DNA from: Candidatus Obscuribacterales bacterium | GTDB lineage: Bacteria; Cyanobacteriota; Vampirovibrionia; Obscuribacterales; Obscuribacteraceae | Assembly: GCA_021732565.1 (NCBI GenBank) | Contig: JAKFUT010000022.1 | Coordinates: 1 to 50,268 of the forward strand | DNA: 50,268 bases | Reading direction: 5' to 3' | Shown here: in pieces, positions 15,967 to 25,872 of the stretch | How positions within the stretch are numbered: the first letter of the stretch is position 1 | How the letters are laid out: each line of letters starts with the position of its first letter | Position numbers and translations under genes: made by a program | Notes under the pieces: generated by a model | Database searches by the model: none | What the model was told of the DNA's origin: nothing | The model's input: only the letters and a program-made list of their open reading frames with translations

Positions 15967-18960
15967 TCATTTTGACTCGCTCTTGCCGGATGCCGCTTTT
16001 GTAATACTACCAGCCACGCTGGTGACCATGTCGTTAATGTTCATATATTTCCGGATGTAGCGGTCAACGTCCGCTTTCTGCACCTGCAGCAGTTTTTGCG
16101 GATGTTTATCCATAAATTCCGGTCCAAGCCCCAATAATTCGTATTTGGTCAGCGCATCAGCAATTTGCTCTGGTGTTCGCATTCGATAGACCACATATTC
16201 TCCAGCTAATCGGCGAACTTCCGTCTGCAATTCAGCAGGCTCGATTCCGGTTTTCTGGTAGTCGGTCATAATCTGGCGCACGAGAGCCGAAGCCTTGGCG
16301 GTGTTTTCCGGGTTGACTGAAAGCTGAACGATCCATGGTGCGTTCTTGTCCGCATTGTCTAGAAAGCTAGACTGCACACCGTAAGTAAGACCATACTTTT
16401 CACGAATGACAGCCAGCCGCGAGGCGATGGTGTCATGTCCCAGCGCTGCATTTGCAACCTGGGCTGCGTAGAATTCAGGTGAGCTGATGCTAACTGGAAC
16501 GGGACGCCCGAGCACGATGTCTACACTAGACTTATCAGGCACGACAGTTGAGATGGATTTTTGTGGAGGAACCTTCCAATCGATCGGTTTTTCCATAGTT
16601 GCCGGCACCGTCTCCGGTTTTTTTGGCCAGTCTGAAAACGCCGCTTCAGCCAACTGGAAGGCTTTATCAGGTGCAATGTCACCGACGATGGCCAGAACTG
16701 TATTGTTCGGGCCAAAATATTTCTGATGATAGGCTTGCAGATCTTGCGCTGAGATTGTTTTTAGTTCTTCAATTTGTTTGGGAATTGGCTTTTGATAGTA
16801 CACGTTATCCGGTTTGTAGAGCGCCTGCATCAGACTGTTCAACGCCAACTCGGAAGTTTCGGTCATTGCGTCTTTCAGCTCCGACTCTTTGATCTTTCGG
16901 GCCTTTTCCAGTTCCTCTTCCTTGAATTCGGGCTGCTCAATAACCTTCGCCACCACTTTCAAGAAAGGTCCGAGATCTTCTGTGACAACAGTAGATTTAA
17001 ACTCGCTAAAGAAGTTCTCAACGCCCGGCTGAAAGTGCGTTCCGAAGTTCTCCATTTGATCGGCCAGTGCGTCCTTCGATAAGCCGACTGATCCCTTGGT
17101 GAGCAAATCGCCTACAAACTCTGGAACCAATGTTTTCTCAACCGGGCGGCAGGCTTCTCCACCTCTTAGTTTTCCGGCAATTCCAACTACGCCACTCCCG
17201 GGAATTTCATACACGAGAATAGTAAGCCCATTGCTCAATACCTTCTTTTTCACATGAGACGCGATGTTCCTGGCGGGCGTCGATGTGCCCGCAAGAGACG
17301 GAGAAAGATCGTGTGAGCATAATTGCGGAGAGACCGCGGCGGCGGAGTACTCTTCGAACATGGGCGCCAGTATAGATTTGGGCGCCGGAACTTCTTTCTC
17401 CTTTGTATTATCTTTCTCGTCGCCTTTCTCGGGAATCGACGGTCTGCCCGGGGGCTCTTTCTTGTCTGGAGTTGGTTCGTCTTTTTTCTCGCGGGGCAAG
17501 TAATAGCCGACTGTGCAATTCTTGTCGTTAAAGTATTTAGCGGCGACGCGCTGTACATCTTGCTTTGTTACGGCCTTGACCTTTGGTTCGATGGCAAGCC
17601 ACCACTTCCAATCGGCTACCGCAATAGCTTCGCCAATTTGTGTTGCCATTCCGGAAGGGTCAGCGGCGTCTAGTTTGAGTTTCTTCCAAACTGCAGTCCT
17701 TGCTTTATCGATTTCGGCGTCTGATAGCGTTTCTGTGGCAAGCTTCTTTAGTTCATCTTTAAGTGTGCGCTCAATCGTTGTCAGCTCAGTGCCTGATGTA
17801 GCGGACGCAAACAGAGTAAAGATGCCTGGATCTCGCAGCGAGAAATTGTAAGCGGAAGCTTGCGAAGCTAATCCTGTGTCAACCAGTCTTTTATAGAGGC
17901 GGCTTGATTGACGATCTTGATCGCCGAGAAGCGAAGCAAGTACCTCAAGAGGCCATGTATCTTTGTCAGTGGCCTTTGGTATGTGATATCCCATCATTAC
18001 CTTGGGTAATTCATCTCCTCGCTGAACAACGAATCGGCGTTCTCCTTCTTGGGGCGGCTCCACTGTGTAGACGGGAGGAATGGGCTTCGGCGCACGCGGA
18101 ACTTTTCCAAATTGCTGCGATACCATATCTAGTACCGCTTGTGTTTTGAAGTCGCCAATTACTACCAGTGCTGCGTTGTTCGGATAGTAAAAATCCTTGT
18201 AGAACTGCCGCAACCTTTCTATAGGCACTCCTTCTACATCGGATCTCCAGCCTATAACCGGATGATGGTAGGGATGTTCACGAAACGCCGTGGCGAATAC
18301 CAGAGTATCGAGAATGCTGCTGGCGTAATTTTCGTTGCGCTCCAATTCATTGCGTACTACAGTCATTTCAGACTGCCTGTCGCTCTCACGCAAAAGCGCT
18401 CCGCGCATTCGGTCGGCCTCTAGTTCAAGGCACAGCGGCAGCGCAGTGGCCGCAGCCACTTCGTAATAGAGCGTACGATCGTAAAATGTGGTTGCGTTGT
18501 TAATCGCTCCGGTCGGTTTGAGAATGTCATCAATACCATTTCCTTTGAGCGGATCATGTTTGGCTGTTCCCTTAAACATCATGTGTTCAAGAAAGTGTGT
18601 AGATCCGGTATAACCAACCGCTTCGTTGCGAGACCCGACCTTATAGATCACCATGACCGTCACCACCGGTGATGCATGACGTTCTGCTAAAAGCACGGTA
18701 AGCCCGTTTGATTTAAGTTTGTATTCCGTTATTCCGGTGGCTTGATCCGAAGAGACCTTGTCAAATCCGGTAAGCCCCTTGGTGTCAGTTTTCGGCGTCG
18801 GTTGAGCGGGTGGAACCACCGCTGAGGCGCCCGGGGTTGTCATGACGAACGGCTGCAAAGAGAGGAGCAAAGCAAGACAGAGTGTGGTCTTGAGTTTCGT
18901 TGGGTTCCTGGTCAAATGCGCGACTTTGTCCGGCTGGCATGAAGAATGCTGAAAACCCAT
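15967..18960 (-). CDS. Secreted M16-family zinc protease, two-module
   Basis: A 997-residue insulinase/pitrilysin-type protein. A hydrophobic export segment lies around residues 25-47. The N-terminal M16 module carries the inverted zinc motif H122-F-L-E-H126 with the third ligand in VVRNE (E205). The C-terminal module (from about residue 570) has the fold blocks (KLRGGEA, VPEFVGDLL) but no HxxEH, so it is the inactive half that completes the clamp. A Lys/Glu/Pro-rich linker (~485-530) joins them. This matches periplasmic M16B proteases with both halves on one chain; substrates are probably unfolded or signal peptides. GGAGG precedes the ATG at 18960. It starts 54 bp after a Ser/Thr kinase gene on the same strand, so the two are probably co-transcribed. 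Confidence 0.93.
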   Translation of the reverse strand: MGFQHSSCQPDKVAHLTRNPTKLKTTLCLALLLSLQPFVMTTPGASAVVPPAQPTPKTDTKGLTGFDKVSSDQATGITEYKLKSNGLTVLLAERHASPVVTVMVIYKVGSRNEAVGYTGSTHFLEHMMFKGTAKHDPLKGNGIDDILKPTGAINNATTFYDRTLYYEVAAATALPLCLELEADRMRGALLRESDRQSEMTVVRNELERNENYASSILDTLVFATAFREHPYHHPVIGWRSDVEGVPIERLRQFYKDFYYPNNAALVVIGDFKTQAVLDMVSQQFGKVPRAPKPIPPVYTVEPPQEGERRFVVQRGDELPKVMMGYHIPKATDKDTWPLEVLASLLGDQDRQSSRLYKRLVDTGLASQASAYNFSLRDPGIFTLFASATSGTELTTIERTLKDELKKLATETLSDAEIDKARTAVWKKLKLDAADPSGMATQIGEAIAVADWKWWLAIEPKVKAVTKQDVQRVAAKYFNDKNCTVGYYLPREKKDEPTPDKKEPPGRPSIPEKGDEKDNTKEKEVPAPKSILAPMFEEYSAAAVSPQLCSHDLSPSLAGTSTPARNIASHVKKKVLSNGLTILVYEIPGSGVVGIAGKLRGGEACRPVEKTLVPEFVGDLLTKGSVGLSKDALADQMENFGTHFQPGVENFFSEFKSTVVTEDLGPFLKVVAKVIEQPEFKEEELEKARKIKESELKDAMTETSELALNSLMQALYKPDNVYYQKPIPKQIEELKTISAQDLQAYHQKYFGPNNTVLAIVGDIAPDKAFQLAEAAFSDWPKKPETVPATMEKPIDWKVPPQKSISTVVPDKSSVDIVLGRPVPVSISSPEFYAAQVANAALGHDTIASRLAVIREKYGLTYGVQSSFLDNADKNAPWIVQLSVNPENTAKASALVRQIMTDYQKTGIEPAELQTEVRRLAGEYVVYRMRTPEQIADALTKYELLGLGPEFMDKHPQKLLQVQKADVDRYIRKYMNINDMVTSVAGSITKAASGKSESK

Positions 18961-19014
18961 TGAAATCCTCCAGAGTTCATATGAATTCTGGATTTTACTA
19001 TAGTTCTAGCCGAT

Positions 19015-20640
19015 TCACTTGCCCTGATTCGTGCCGGATATCGCAGGATTCCATGTGCGGGGGCCAGAGCCTCTCATTTCTGTTCTCTGAAATTCGTAAA
19101 AGAGTTCCTCGTTGCTCATCTCATTTCGGTTACGTGGACGATGATACTCCTGGCTGCTGGAATTGACGGTATCAACTCCAGGCTGCTGCTTTCTAAGCGT
19201 GCCACCATTTACGGTGCCGCGCGGAGGTACAGCCGGTTTCTTCCTGGTCGGTGGTTTGGTGATAGCCCGGTTAGCTTCTGGTTTGTGCGCAACAGGTTGG
19301 GTGGACGGAACTGAAGGGACTGCAGTCTGCTCATCAATTGGAGTGCCGGAAGAGAGATGTGAAGAATTGATTGGCGCCGGATTGTCTTTTCCTGCTGTGG
19401 CTCCGTGATGCCCGCCCCGGGGGGGCGAAACATCAACGGGCTTCTCCATGGCAGAGTGATTCGATCGGACTTGGACCGCGGTTGAATGATGACGAGACTT
19501 CAAGAACGTAGTTACGGCGGCAGTGGCACATACAACGATTATCATTACCACCATCGATAGTGCGATAAGCAGCGACGTGCGCTCCGACAAAGAGTTCAAC
19601 ATTCCCGGCAGCATATATGAATTCAGCTTGCGTAATCCGACCGCATCCAGGGGGCCGGGAACCGCCACTTTAAGTGCTTCTCTAAACTCGCCCATGGTGG
19701 CAAAACGGTCGCACGGATCCTTGGCCAGCGCCTTTAGTATCACAGCTTCCAATCGTGCAGGCACATAGAGATCAGCGCGAACTGTCTTAAACGATTGTGG
19801 TGACTCATGCAGATGCTTTGTGATTGTCGCCACTATATTGTCTCCGACCAGAGGAGCCTTCCCGGCCAGTGCTTCGTACATCATAATACCCAGCGAATAA
19901 ATATCTGATCGACCATCTAGCGGTAGACCTCTGCATTGCTCCGGCGACATGTAAATTGGACTTCCAAAAAGTTCGCCGGTCTGCGTTAACCGTTGCGAAT
20001 CTCCGCCGTTGATCTTTGCCAATCCGAAATCCACGACTTTTACGAAATCATCCTTATCATCCTGTTGGATAAGCATTATGTTGCTTGGTTTGAGATCTCT
20101 GTGAATGATGTTCTTTCGATGAGAATCATCGAGTGCTTCACAGATCTGACTTGCGATATGGACCACTCGTTCAACACTGAGCTGCTCTTCTTTCTTCAAT
20201 AGTTGAGCAAGGCTTTGACCGTCTAAGTATTCGACAACTATGTATCGAGAGTTGTCTTCCGCCTGTCCGTAGTCCATAAGCTGAACTACGTGAGGGTGAG
20301 TTGCCCGGCCTGATGTCTTCGCCTCGCGCACGAAACGCTCTACCATTAGCTCATCTTCTTCAATATCAGGAAGGAGCATCTTAACTGCAACCGGCAGAGG
20401 CATTCCCAGATGTTCAGCTTTGTAGACCGCCGCCATGCCGCCTTTTCCAATCAGTTCCAGCAAGCGATAGCGACCGTTGAGAACCTGGCCGACGCGACCC
20501 TCTTCCAGTGTCAGGCGCCGCGGGCGAGTCGAGCGCTCACCTGTGCCCCGGGGAGTTTTTTTGGGGGACCCTTCACCTTCAGATGGATTCTCTGCAGGCT
20601 CTGATTGTCCGATATTGCGACGCTGCATGTCTCCGGTCAC
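19015..20640 (-). CDS. Membrane Ser/Thr protein kinase with extracytoplasmic tail
   Basis: A 541-residue Hanks kinase. The kinase domain spans ~58-325: IGKGGMAAVYKA, lysine K87, HRDLKPSN (180-187), DFG (204-206) and GSPIYMSPEQ. All catalytic residues are present. A single transmembrane helix follows (~356-379), then a ~160-residue His/Pro/Thr/Lys-rich tail that should lie outside the cytoplasm, so inside kinase plus outside tail is the likely topology. The start is GTG at 20640 (AAGG seven bases up) or ATG at 20628. The M16 protease gene begins 54 bp downstream. A kinase and an exported protease in one unit suggests control of envelope protein processing, but this is inference. Confidence 0.9.
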   Translation of the reverse strand: MTGDMQRRNIGQSEPAENPSEGEGSPKKTPRGTGERSTRPRRLTLEEGRVGQVLNGRYRLLELIGKGGMAAVYKAEHLGMPLPVAVKMLLPDIEEDELMVERFVREAKTSGRATHPHVVQLMDYGQAEDNSRYIVVEYLDGQSLAQLLKKEEQLSVERVVHIASQICEALDDSHRKNIIHRDLKPSNIMLIQQDDKDDFVKVVDFGLAKINGGDSQRLTQTGELFGSPIYMSPEQCRGLPLDGRSDIYSLGIMMYEALAGKAPLVGDNIVATITKHLHESPQSFKTVRADLYVPARLEAVILKALAKDPCDRFATMGEFREALKVAVPGPLDAVGLRKLNSYMLPGMLNSLSERTSLLIALSMVVMIIVVCATAAVTTFLKSRHHSTAVQVRSNHSAMEKPVDVSPPRGGHHGATAGKDNPAPINSSHLSSGTPIDEQTAVPSVPSTQPVAHKPEANRAITKPPTRKKPAVPPRGTVNGGTLRKQQPGVDTVNSSSQEYHRPRNRNEMSNEELFYEFQRTEMRGSGPRTWNPAISGTNQGK

Positions 20641-20962
20641 GGTCTGCCTTCTGTTCCGATAGGTGCACTACTTACTTACTCTTGTTCCCCATTGTATGAG
20701 AATTTCCCGGGATTGAGTTCCAACGGGCCACCTCATCGTTAAAGGATGTCTGCATGATTTTACATGAGGCTGCTGTAAACCCTCGCAGGTCCAGGGTTCC
20801 AGTGCGCGTTGGCACAACGGTACAGAATATACGAACCTGAATTTTGCAAAGAACTTACAAGGGTACACGGGCAGGTTTGTCACGCACAGTATCATCTGCA
20901 GGTGAAGAACAACTTTCAAACGTGAATTAGCGGATAATTTGCCCAATGGCGCCGGAGGATAA

Positions 20963-21817
20963 ATGGTTACTGAAACTCGAGGTTTGAGAAGAGAGGCATC
21001 CGTAATCGTAACAGGCGCATCGACAGGAATCGGACGCGCGTTGGCAATTTTGTTGGCGCGAAAGTATGGTGCTCGGCTCGTACTGAACGCGCGCAGTGAA
21101 GAGGACTTGAAAGAAACGGCCCGTCTGGTTTTACAAGAAGGCGGCCAAGCCGAGTGCATTATCGGAGATATCGCAAGTGAAGAGTTATGCAGCAATATGG
21201 TTGAGACTGCCATTAGTCGTTTCGGTGGGGTGGAATTGCTGGTTAACAATGCCGGGCTTGCAATAGCTGGTCCTGTACCGGCTTTGACAGTTAACGATTG
21301 GCGTCGAGTGTTTGAGGTCAATTTTTTCTCTGCGTTGAATCTGACATATGGTGTATTGCCCCGCTTTCTTGAGCAGGGTCGAGGAAAAATAGTAAACGTG
21401 GCATCTGTGGCTGGAAAAGTTGCCTTCCCCGGCAGCGTCTGCTATGCGTCCAGCAAGTTCGCAATGACCGGAATGTCCGAAGGACTGGCAGCGGAATTCG
21501 CGGGTAAACTTGACATAATCACAGTGTGCCCCGGATGGGTGCGCACTGAATTCTTCAAGAAGAATAATTCCTATGACGATCCATCGGTAATCGCCGAGCG
21601 AAATGACTTCCGCGGATGGCTGATGCGTAACGTGTTGAGTATTAGTTCTGAGCAGTGTGCGGAAGATATTGTGAAAGCGGTGGAAAAGGGCGGTAGTCAC
21701 GAAATTGTTTTGACCGCACCAGGGAAAATGATTGAGAGATTGTCCGGGATTTGCCCTGATTTAACTTCTTATCTGGCTACCTTAGTTCCAGCGGAACGGC
21801 GCACGAAGAAAGTGTAG
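20963..21817 (+). CDS. Short-chain dehydrogenase/reductase
   Basis: A 284-residue classical SDR, an NAD(P)-dependent oxidoreductase. The cofactor motif is TGASTGIG (17-24), NNAG is at 95-98, and the catalytic Ser148, Tyr161 and Lys165 occur in NVAS and YASSK. An Arg after the Gly-rich loop (NARSEED) suggests NADPH preference. The ending resembles SDRs acting on lipid or ketone substrates, but the substrate is unknown. GGAGGATAA lies right before the ATG at 20963. It is divergent from the kinase at 19015-20640, with about 320 bp between them holding no other gene. Confidence 0.93.
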   Translation: MVTETRGLRREASVIVTGASTGIGRALAILLARKYGARLVLNARSEEDLKETARLVLQEGGQAECIIGDIASEELCSNMVETAISRFGGVELLVNNAGLAIAGPVPALTVNDWRRVFEVNFFSALNLTYGVLPRFLEQGRGKIVNVASVAGKVAFPGSVCYASSKFAMTGMSEGLAAEFAGKLDIITVCPGWVRTEFFKKNNSYDDPSVIAERNDFRGWLMRNVLSISSEQCAEDIVKAVEKGGSHEIVLTAPGKMIERLSGICPDLTSYLATLVPAERRTKKV

Positions 21818-22088
21818 TTTCGCGTCTAGCGAGCAAGTTTGAATCTGTTTATCTACAATGTTGTTAGTGCTAAAGGAGCCAGTTCTCTTATTGCGCCAAA
21901 TGCTACGCTCATTCTTGAATTGAAATGCTCAAAATTCGCATTGAGAAATTGCGATGAATCCGCTGTCAAAAATCGGTCGAAGCGGATCTCCCGGCACCGC
22001 TCCGCACGCTCTGTCAATATTATTTCAGAAGCGATTCAACGGGGTGAAATATGCAGGCGGCACAACTGCAAAAATTTTCTTGCACCGA

Positions 22089-23312
22089 CTATAACAGAAA
22101 CCACAACGTTTCAATACCGTAGAGTGATACCAGCATCGATAATCGTTCATCGTACTCGGTGCTACTAAATGACTCGTTCAAAACACTTATCGGGCTCAGA
22201 TTTTTTAGTCCGTTTTTGTACTGCCGAATCGCTATATGACCAGCCACCGTGGGCTGAGGCGTCCGTTCAATAGTAATAGCCTTGAATGCCAGCATTACGC
22301 ACGCGAAGAAATGAATCGAAAGCAGCGCAAGAAATACCAACGCTATTAACGGATATTGGATCGGGGCAATGGTACCACTTATCCAATAAACTATCAGTCC
22401 CTCAACTAAGAGAGCCAGCGCTGCAACTATGACGAATGCCAATCCAAAGAGTACCTGCGCGGATCCAAATAATGCACGCAACAGCGTCAAGCGAACTCCG
22501 CTACGTGCCACACTTTGCAAGACGATACCAACTTCCTCGTAGAATGGAAGATATGAGCGAACTGATAGCAAAACATTGAGTCCAATTGCATTCACCACCG
22601 CGGCCACGGAAATAGAAGAGGCAAGTAATATCCCGTTTGGCCAAAAAAGGGTGCCAATCAATAAGATGGCTCCAATTGCTCCAAGTATTGCTCCGAGCCA
22701 CATCTTCTTGGCACATTCGGCCCGAGCTTCATCAGTGACAACAAGTCCACGCGCTATTAGCTCAGCCTTAAGATCTTGTTCCAGCGATACTCGTACACCG
22801 GTGGAATAGAGATCGACCATCACACGCAGTATGCCTGCTGGACTGAAATACTTCTTTAAATGTCGTGGATCGCGAACGATCTCAGAAACGAACGGGTGCA
22901 GTTTCTTGACAAAGAAAAGCTGTACCTTGCGGATATTTGTGATTACTCCAGAAGGGGTTTTGAGTGTTTTAAGGTCAATGATCTCGGTTGTTTTTTGCTC
23001 TGCCTTTGTTCGCAGATAGCTCGTTATGGAGCGAAGGATCTGCTCTTTGTAAAGGGTGGTGTGTTTTTCCGCAATGGTTCCTTCCGGTGCTTTGATGGAT
23101 CGTTGAATGAGGTCAACGACCAGCACCGCTACGCAGTGCCCCATGTCACCGTCACGAAGCAGGTACCCGAGCTCAATTGCCGAGAGAGTGTGAGCAGTCC
23201 CTTTGTTCTCTGGACTCATTGCACAGTTCAGGACTCGATTCATTGCGACCACCGCGACGGTGGAACACAGCATAATCGCTGCAAAAATTGGCCACAAGTT
23301 CATGTATTCCAT
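22089..23312 (-). CDS. Multi-pass membrane protein (TIGR04222/DUF2207-like)
   Basis: A ~407-residue membrane protein of unknown function. One N-terminal helix (residues ~6-25) is followed by a ~180-residue cytosolic domain starting with LSAIELGYLLRDGDMGHCVAVLVVDLIQR. This is the winged-helix-like block seen in TIGR04222-type proteins. Four to five more hydrophobic helices follow between ~200 and 345. The ATG at 23312 has AAAAGG eight bases upstream; a TTG two codons earlier is less likely. No enzymatic motif is visible, and the family assignment is by eye. Confidence 0.75.
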   Translation of the reverse strand: MEYMNLWPIFAAIMLCSTVAVVAMNRVLNCAMSPENKGTAHTLSAIELGYLLRDGDMGHCVAVLVVDLIQRSIKAPEGTIAEKHTTLYKEQILRSITSYLRTKAEQKTTEIIDLKTLKTPSGVITNIRKVQLFFVKKLHPFVSEIVRDPRHLKKYFSPAGILRVMVDLYSTGVRVSLEQDLKAELIARGLVVTDEARAECAKKMWLGAILGAIGAILLIGTLFWPNGILLASSISVAAVVNAIGLNVLLSVRSYLPFYEEVGIVLQSVARSGVRLTLLRALFGSAQVLFGLAFVIVAALALLVEGLIVYWISGTIAPIQYPLIALVFLALLSIHFFACVMLAFKAITIERTPQPTVAGHIAIRQYKNGLKNLSPISVLNESFSSTEYDERLSMLVSLYGIETLWFLL

Positions 23313-23463
23313 TGCCAATACCTTTTCTGGTACGGTGGTTTCGTTTCAGGCAACATGTCATCAGATTGCCTTCACCGGGGGCGTTCACTTGATACCTTTA
23401 GGGTCGCATAACTTCGGTCAGTTGGCACAAAGTCCAGTAATACAACTCAGAGGCATTTTTCCA

Positions 23464-23760
23464 TTAGCGCCGCTGGAAAAATCGTCGAACGCGCCCCGGG
23501 GGGGCGTCCTTGAGGTTCTGCGCCTGGACCGGGGGCAGCCCTGGAAAAACTGCATCGCCGCAGGATTTTTCCTGCAACCAATTGTTCGGTGGTGCCGCCT
23601 GCTGCTGTTTTGTGGAATTGCCAGATGGATAATCAACGAGGTTCGCGCTGGAAATCCAGGTACGGAAAAACCGAATCGTCATCTCTTGCAGTTTTTTACA
23701 AGCTCTTCCCTTTAGTGAAGGACTCGCTTCAAGAGAGATGTGGAAAATCAACGAATACAT
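23464..23760 (-). CDS. Possible small Gln/Pro-rich protein
   Basis: A 98-codon open frame upstream of the membrane protein gene on the same strand. The second half (TKQQQAAPPNNW, a basic RRFFQRR end) is fairly protein-like, the first part less so. No good ribosome binding site precedes either the ATG at 23760 or the internal ATG at 23682. No recognised family. It could equally be non-coding. Confidence 0.25.
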   Translation of the reverse strand: MYSLIFHISLEASPSLKGRACKKLQEMTIRFFRTWISSANLVDYPSGNSTKQQQAAPPNNWLQEKSCGDAVFPGLPPVQAQNLKDAPPGRVRRFFQRR

Positions 23761-24000
23761 CTTAATCCAGAGGATGGCATTGCCTCAGTTGCAACGAAAG
23801 CCAAAAGGAGGTGAAAAATTTCCCTCGTTATTGAATCTATAACTTCGCAACGCAATCGGTCACTCCGACTGACACCCCATTGGTGTCCTTGCGGGATGCT
23901 ATTGGATCGGCACACGACCAGGCAGACATGTCGGTCCTGCCTTCGACCAAGACATAGCCTAGGTTAAAACGCTTATCGCGACTTCTGATCCTGGCGCACC

Positions 24001-24081
24001 TTACGTGGCGCCGCCCATTCCATTCGTTATCGCTCCGATAACTAGACATATAAGGAACGTGATGAGCATTTCTTTAGTCAT
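24001..24081 (-). CDS. Possible 26-residue single-helix membrane peptide
   Basis: A short frame coding for 26 residues, nearly all one hydrophobic helix (EMLITFLICLVIGAITNG). A good ribosome binding site (TTGAGG, seven bases before the ATG at 24081) distinguishes it from chance frames. Size and build recall KdpF-like or small regulatory membrane peptides, or a type I toxin. No antisense RNA partner can be read from the sequence. Confidence 0.4.
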   Translation of the reverse strand: MTKEMLITFLICLVIGAITNGMGGAT

Positions 24082-24453
24082 GGTAAACCTCAACCTGGCA
24101 TCAACAACAGTGTAGCAGGAGATTCGTCCAAACGCAGCCTTAATCTTGACAACTGATTGTTCGGGTTTCCCCCTGTCTTCTCACCCTGTCAGCCACCAGA
24201 AGAATCTGGCGAATGCCCCAAAAAAGATTCAATTCCTATCCTGGTTACAGCCAGCGCGCGCAGATGAATAATTCAATCCAGTCAAGTATCGGTCAGAATC
24301 ATGTAGTAGATTCATTTCACGTGGAACTTCGTTCCGGTCGACACCTGCGGTTATCCACTTGCGTTGCCGGCTATTTTTGTACTTGTGGATGGCCGTTACG
24401 TTCATGTTACACATCAATCGTACCCTGTTAGTGAAAGGGACATCGGAGTCGTC

Positions 24454-24717
24454 ATGACTAAATTCGTAAATACCAGTCGAACCACCCGGAAATTGAGTAC
24501 CCCTGCAAGGAACGTAGCGTCAAGGTCCGTAGAAAAACGAGTAACTCCTCAAATTCAACCCACCTCACTGGCAGAGTGCAACTTTGCAAACGTCGCCGTA
24601 GACGAATTGCCTTCTCCTCCTTCAATTCTTTGTCTGAATGATATTTTTCAGGAGCTGATAAAAGACGAACCATCTTTTTGCGTAGCATCAACTGCTGCTG
24701 TTGGAATTGATCTATAG
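24454..24717 (+). CDS. Hypothetical protein, 87 residues
   Basis: A soluble protein without recognised domain. The N-terminal third is basic and Thr/Ser/Arg-rich, and the C-terminal half contains SILCLNDIFQELIKDEPSF, a likely amphipathic helix. The ATG at 24454 is chosen because CGGAG sits five bases upstream; the frame is open 30 codons further back without support. Stand-alone gene, convergent with the YiaA/B-like gene. Confidence 0.5.
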   Translation: MTKFVNTSRTTRKLSTPARNVASRSVEKRVTPQIQPTSLAECNFANVAVDELPSPPSILCLNDIFQELIKDEPSFCVASTAAVGIDL

Positions 24718-24778
24718 TGCAAATTCACGGCAGTGTTTCGTCAATCATCCGACAACAACCAAACAATAATTCCGACTG

Positions 24779-25075
24779 TTAAATCCTTACAGTGTCCTTC
24801 ATCTCATAGTCATGAAGCATGCGTTCCGTTTTGACCTCGGTAACTCTATTGATGAGTTTTCTCGCTTCGTGATTATCACGAAGGGTTTTTGAAAGTGTAA
24901 TACAAGAGCCAACGCTGAATAGCAGCCCCATTGCCATGTAACCCTTGATCCAAAATTCTACCGGTAAGTGGTAGATGCCGAGCGACATCGACCCTATGGA
25001 TGCTGCAAATGATATCCATACGAATGCCATCCATCCAGGACTGTTTTCCGACATCAACGGGCGTTCCATATTCAT
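24779..25075 (-). CDS. YiaA/YiaB-like two-helix inner-membrane protein
   Basis: A 98-residue protein with two hydrophobic segments (around residues 15-37 and 44-66, the second containing KGYMAMGLLFSVGS). A charged cytosolic C-terminus follows (KTLRDNHEARKLINRVTEVKTERMLHDYE). The pattern matches the YiaA/YiaB two-helix domain, whose function is unknown. GGAGTGGAG immediately precedes ATG 25075, so this start is preferred over the ATG at 25120. Confidence 0.75.
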   Translation of the reverse strand: MNMERPLMSENSPGWMAFVWISFAASIGSMSLGIYHLPVEFWIKGYMAMGLLFSVGSCITLSKTLRDNHEARKLINRVTEVKTERMLHDYEMKDTVRI

Positions 25076-25335
25076 TTTTCTCCACTCCTTGAACCATTGC
25101 TCAATCAAGAACACTTTCATAATATCGATCGCATTTGATTGTCCTTTCTAAAGTTGACACTTCATATAGTGGCGGTAGTCTCTTGAATTTCGATTAATCA
25201 CACAGCTGATCTGTTCATGCTGATTCTTCGCGTCATGACATCAGCAAGAAGTCCATCAGCTTTGTTGGAAAAGTCCACTTGAGCAGTTGGTATTTGTAAT
25301 AGGAGAATTAGTACATTCCCGAGTATGGCTTCCCG

Positions 25336-25872
25336 ATGACTGGTCGAATAGTTAGTCTTTTGATAATAGTCTTGTGTGGCTGTTCCCTGCCTGCAATAGC
25401 TGTGACTGGACCGGAGACTGCAGTCGACCCGATGCCCATCGCCCTGATGCCGGGTGCTGCTCAGCCGGCCCTGATGTTTGGCAGCCCCGCCCCGGCGGCT
25501 CCTGAGACCGCCAACCCCACTAGCAGTGCTCTGCGCCTCACCCGGTCGACTGGAGAAGTTTTTGCTGGCGCTACAGCATCCGACACAATCGTGTCCACCA
25601 ATTGTGAGCTGCCATCTCGTGCGGTAGTGAAGACAGGAAAGACATCGTGGTGTGAAGTTCAATTCGCCGACGTCGTAGTTCGTTGCTGGCAGAACAGTGA
25701 GTGTGTTTTCGACTCAATCCACCAGCTTGTACATGTGAAGGCGGGCAATGTAATTATTAGGAAATCGGGGCTCCCGGAGTCGAAAGAGTTGCTGATCGTT
25801 GCGGGAGATCGCACTATTCTGCTGGAGCATGGAGTGGCCAATGTCGCGGCAGATCCTTCGAAGAGCAACTGA
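25336..25872 (+). CDS. Small secreted FecR-like protein
   Basis: A 178-residue exported protein. The signal peptide (residues 1-22) contains LLIIVLCGCSLPA; the Cys residues sit in a loose lipobox-like context, so a lipoprotein is possible but not clear. An Ala/Pro-rich spacer follows, then a FecR-type beta domain from ~70. Its two halves are TGEVFAG and VVKTGKTSWCEVQFADVVVRCWQNSECVF, then VHVKAGNVIIRKSG and LLIVAGDRTILLEHGVANV. The same layout (TGKNSWAEIKWASVVSRIWQQT) occurs in the larger protein at 27435, so the two are paralogues flanking a kinase gene. FecR domains usually act as periplasmic sensors or signal relays. Weak ribosome binding site. Confidence 0.75.
   Translation: MTGRIVSLLIIVLCGCSLPAIAVTGPETAVDPMPIALMPGAAQPALMFGSPAPAAPETANPTSSALRLTRSTGEVFAGATASDTIVSTNCELPSRAVVKTGKTSWCEVQFADVVVRCWQNSECVFDSIHQLVHVKAGNVIIRKSGLPESKELLIVAGDRTILLEHGVANVAADPSKSN

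Noticed and set aside
23837-24049. 70-codon minus-strand frame below the small membrane peptide
   Set aside because: Its ATG overlaps the peptide gene in another frame, has no ribosome binding site and the composition is not clearly protein-like.
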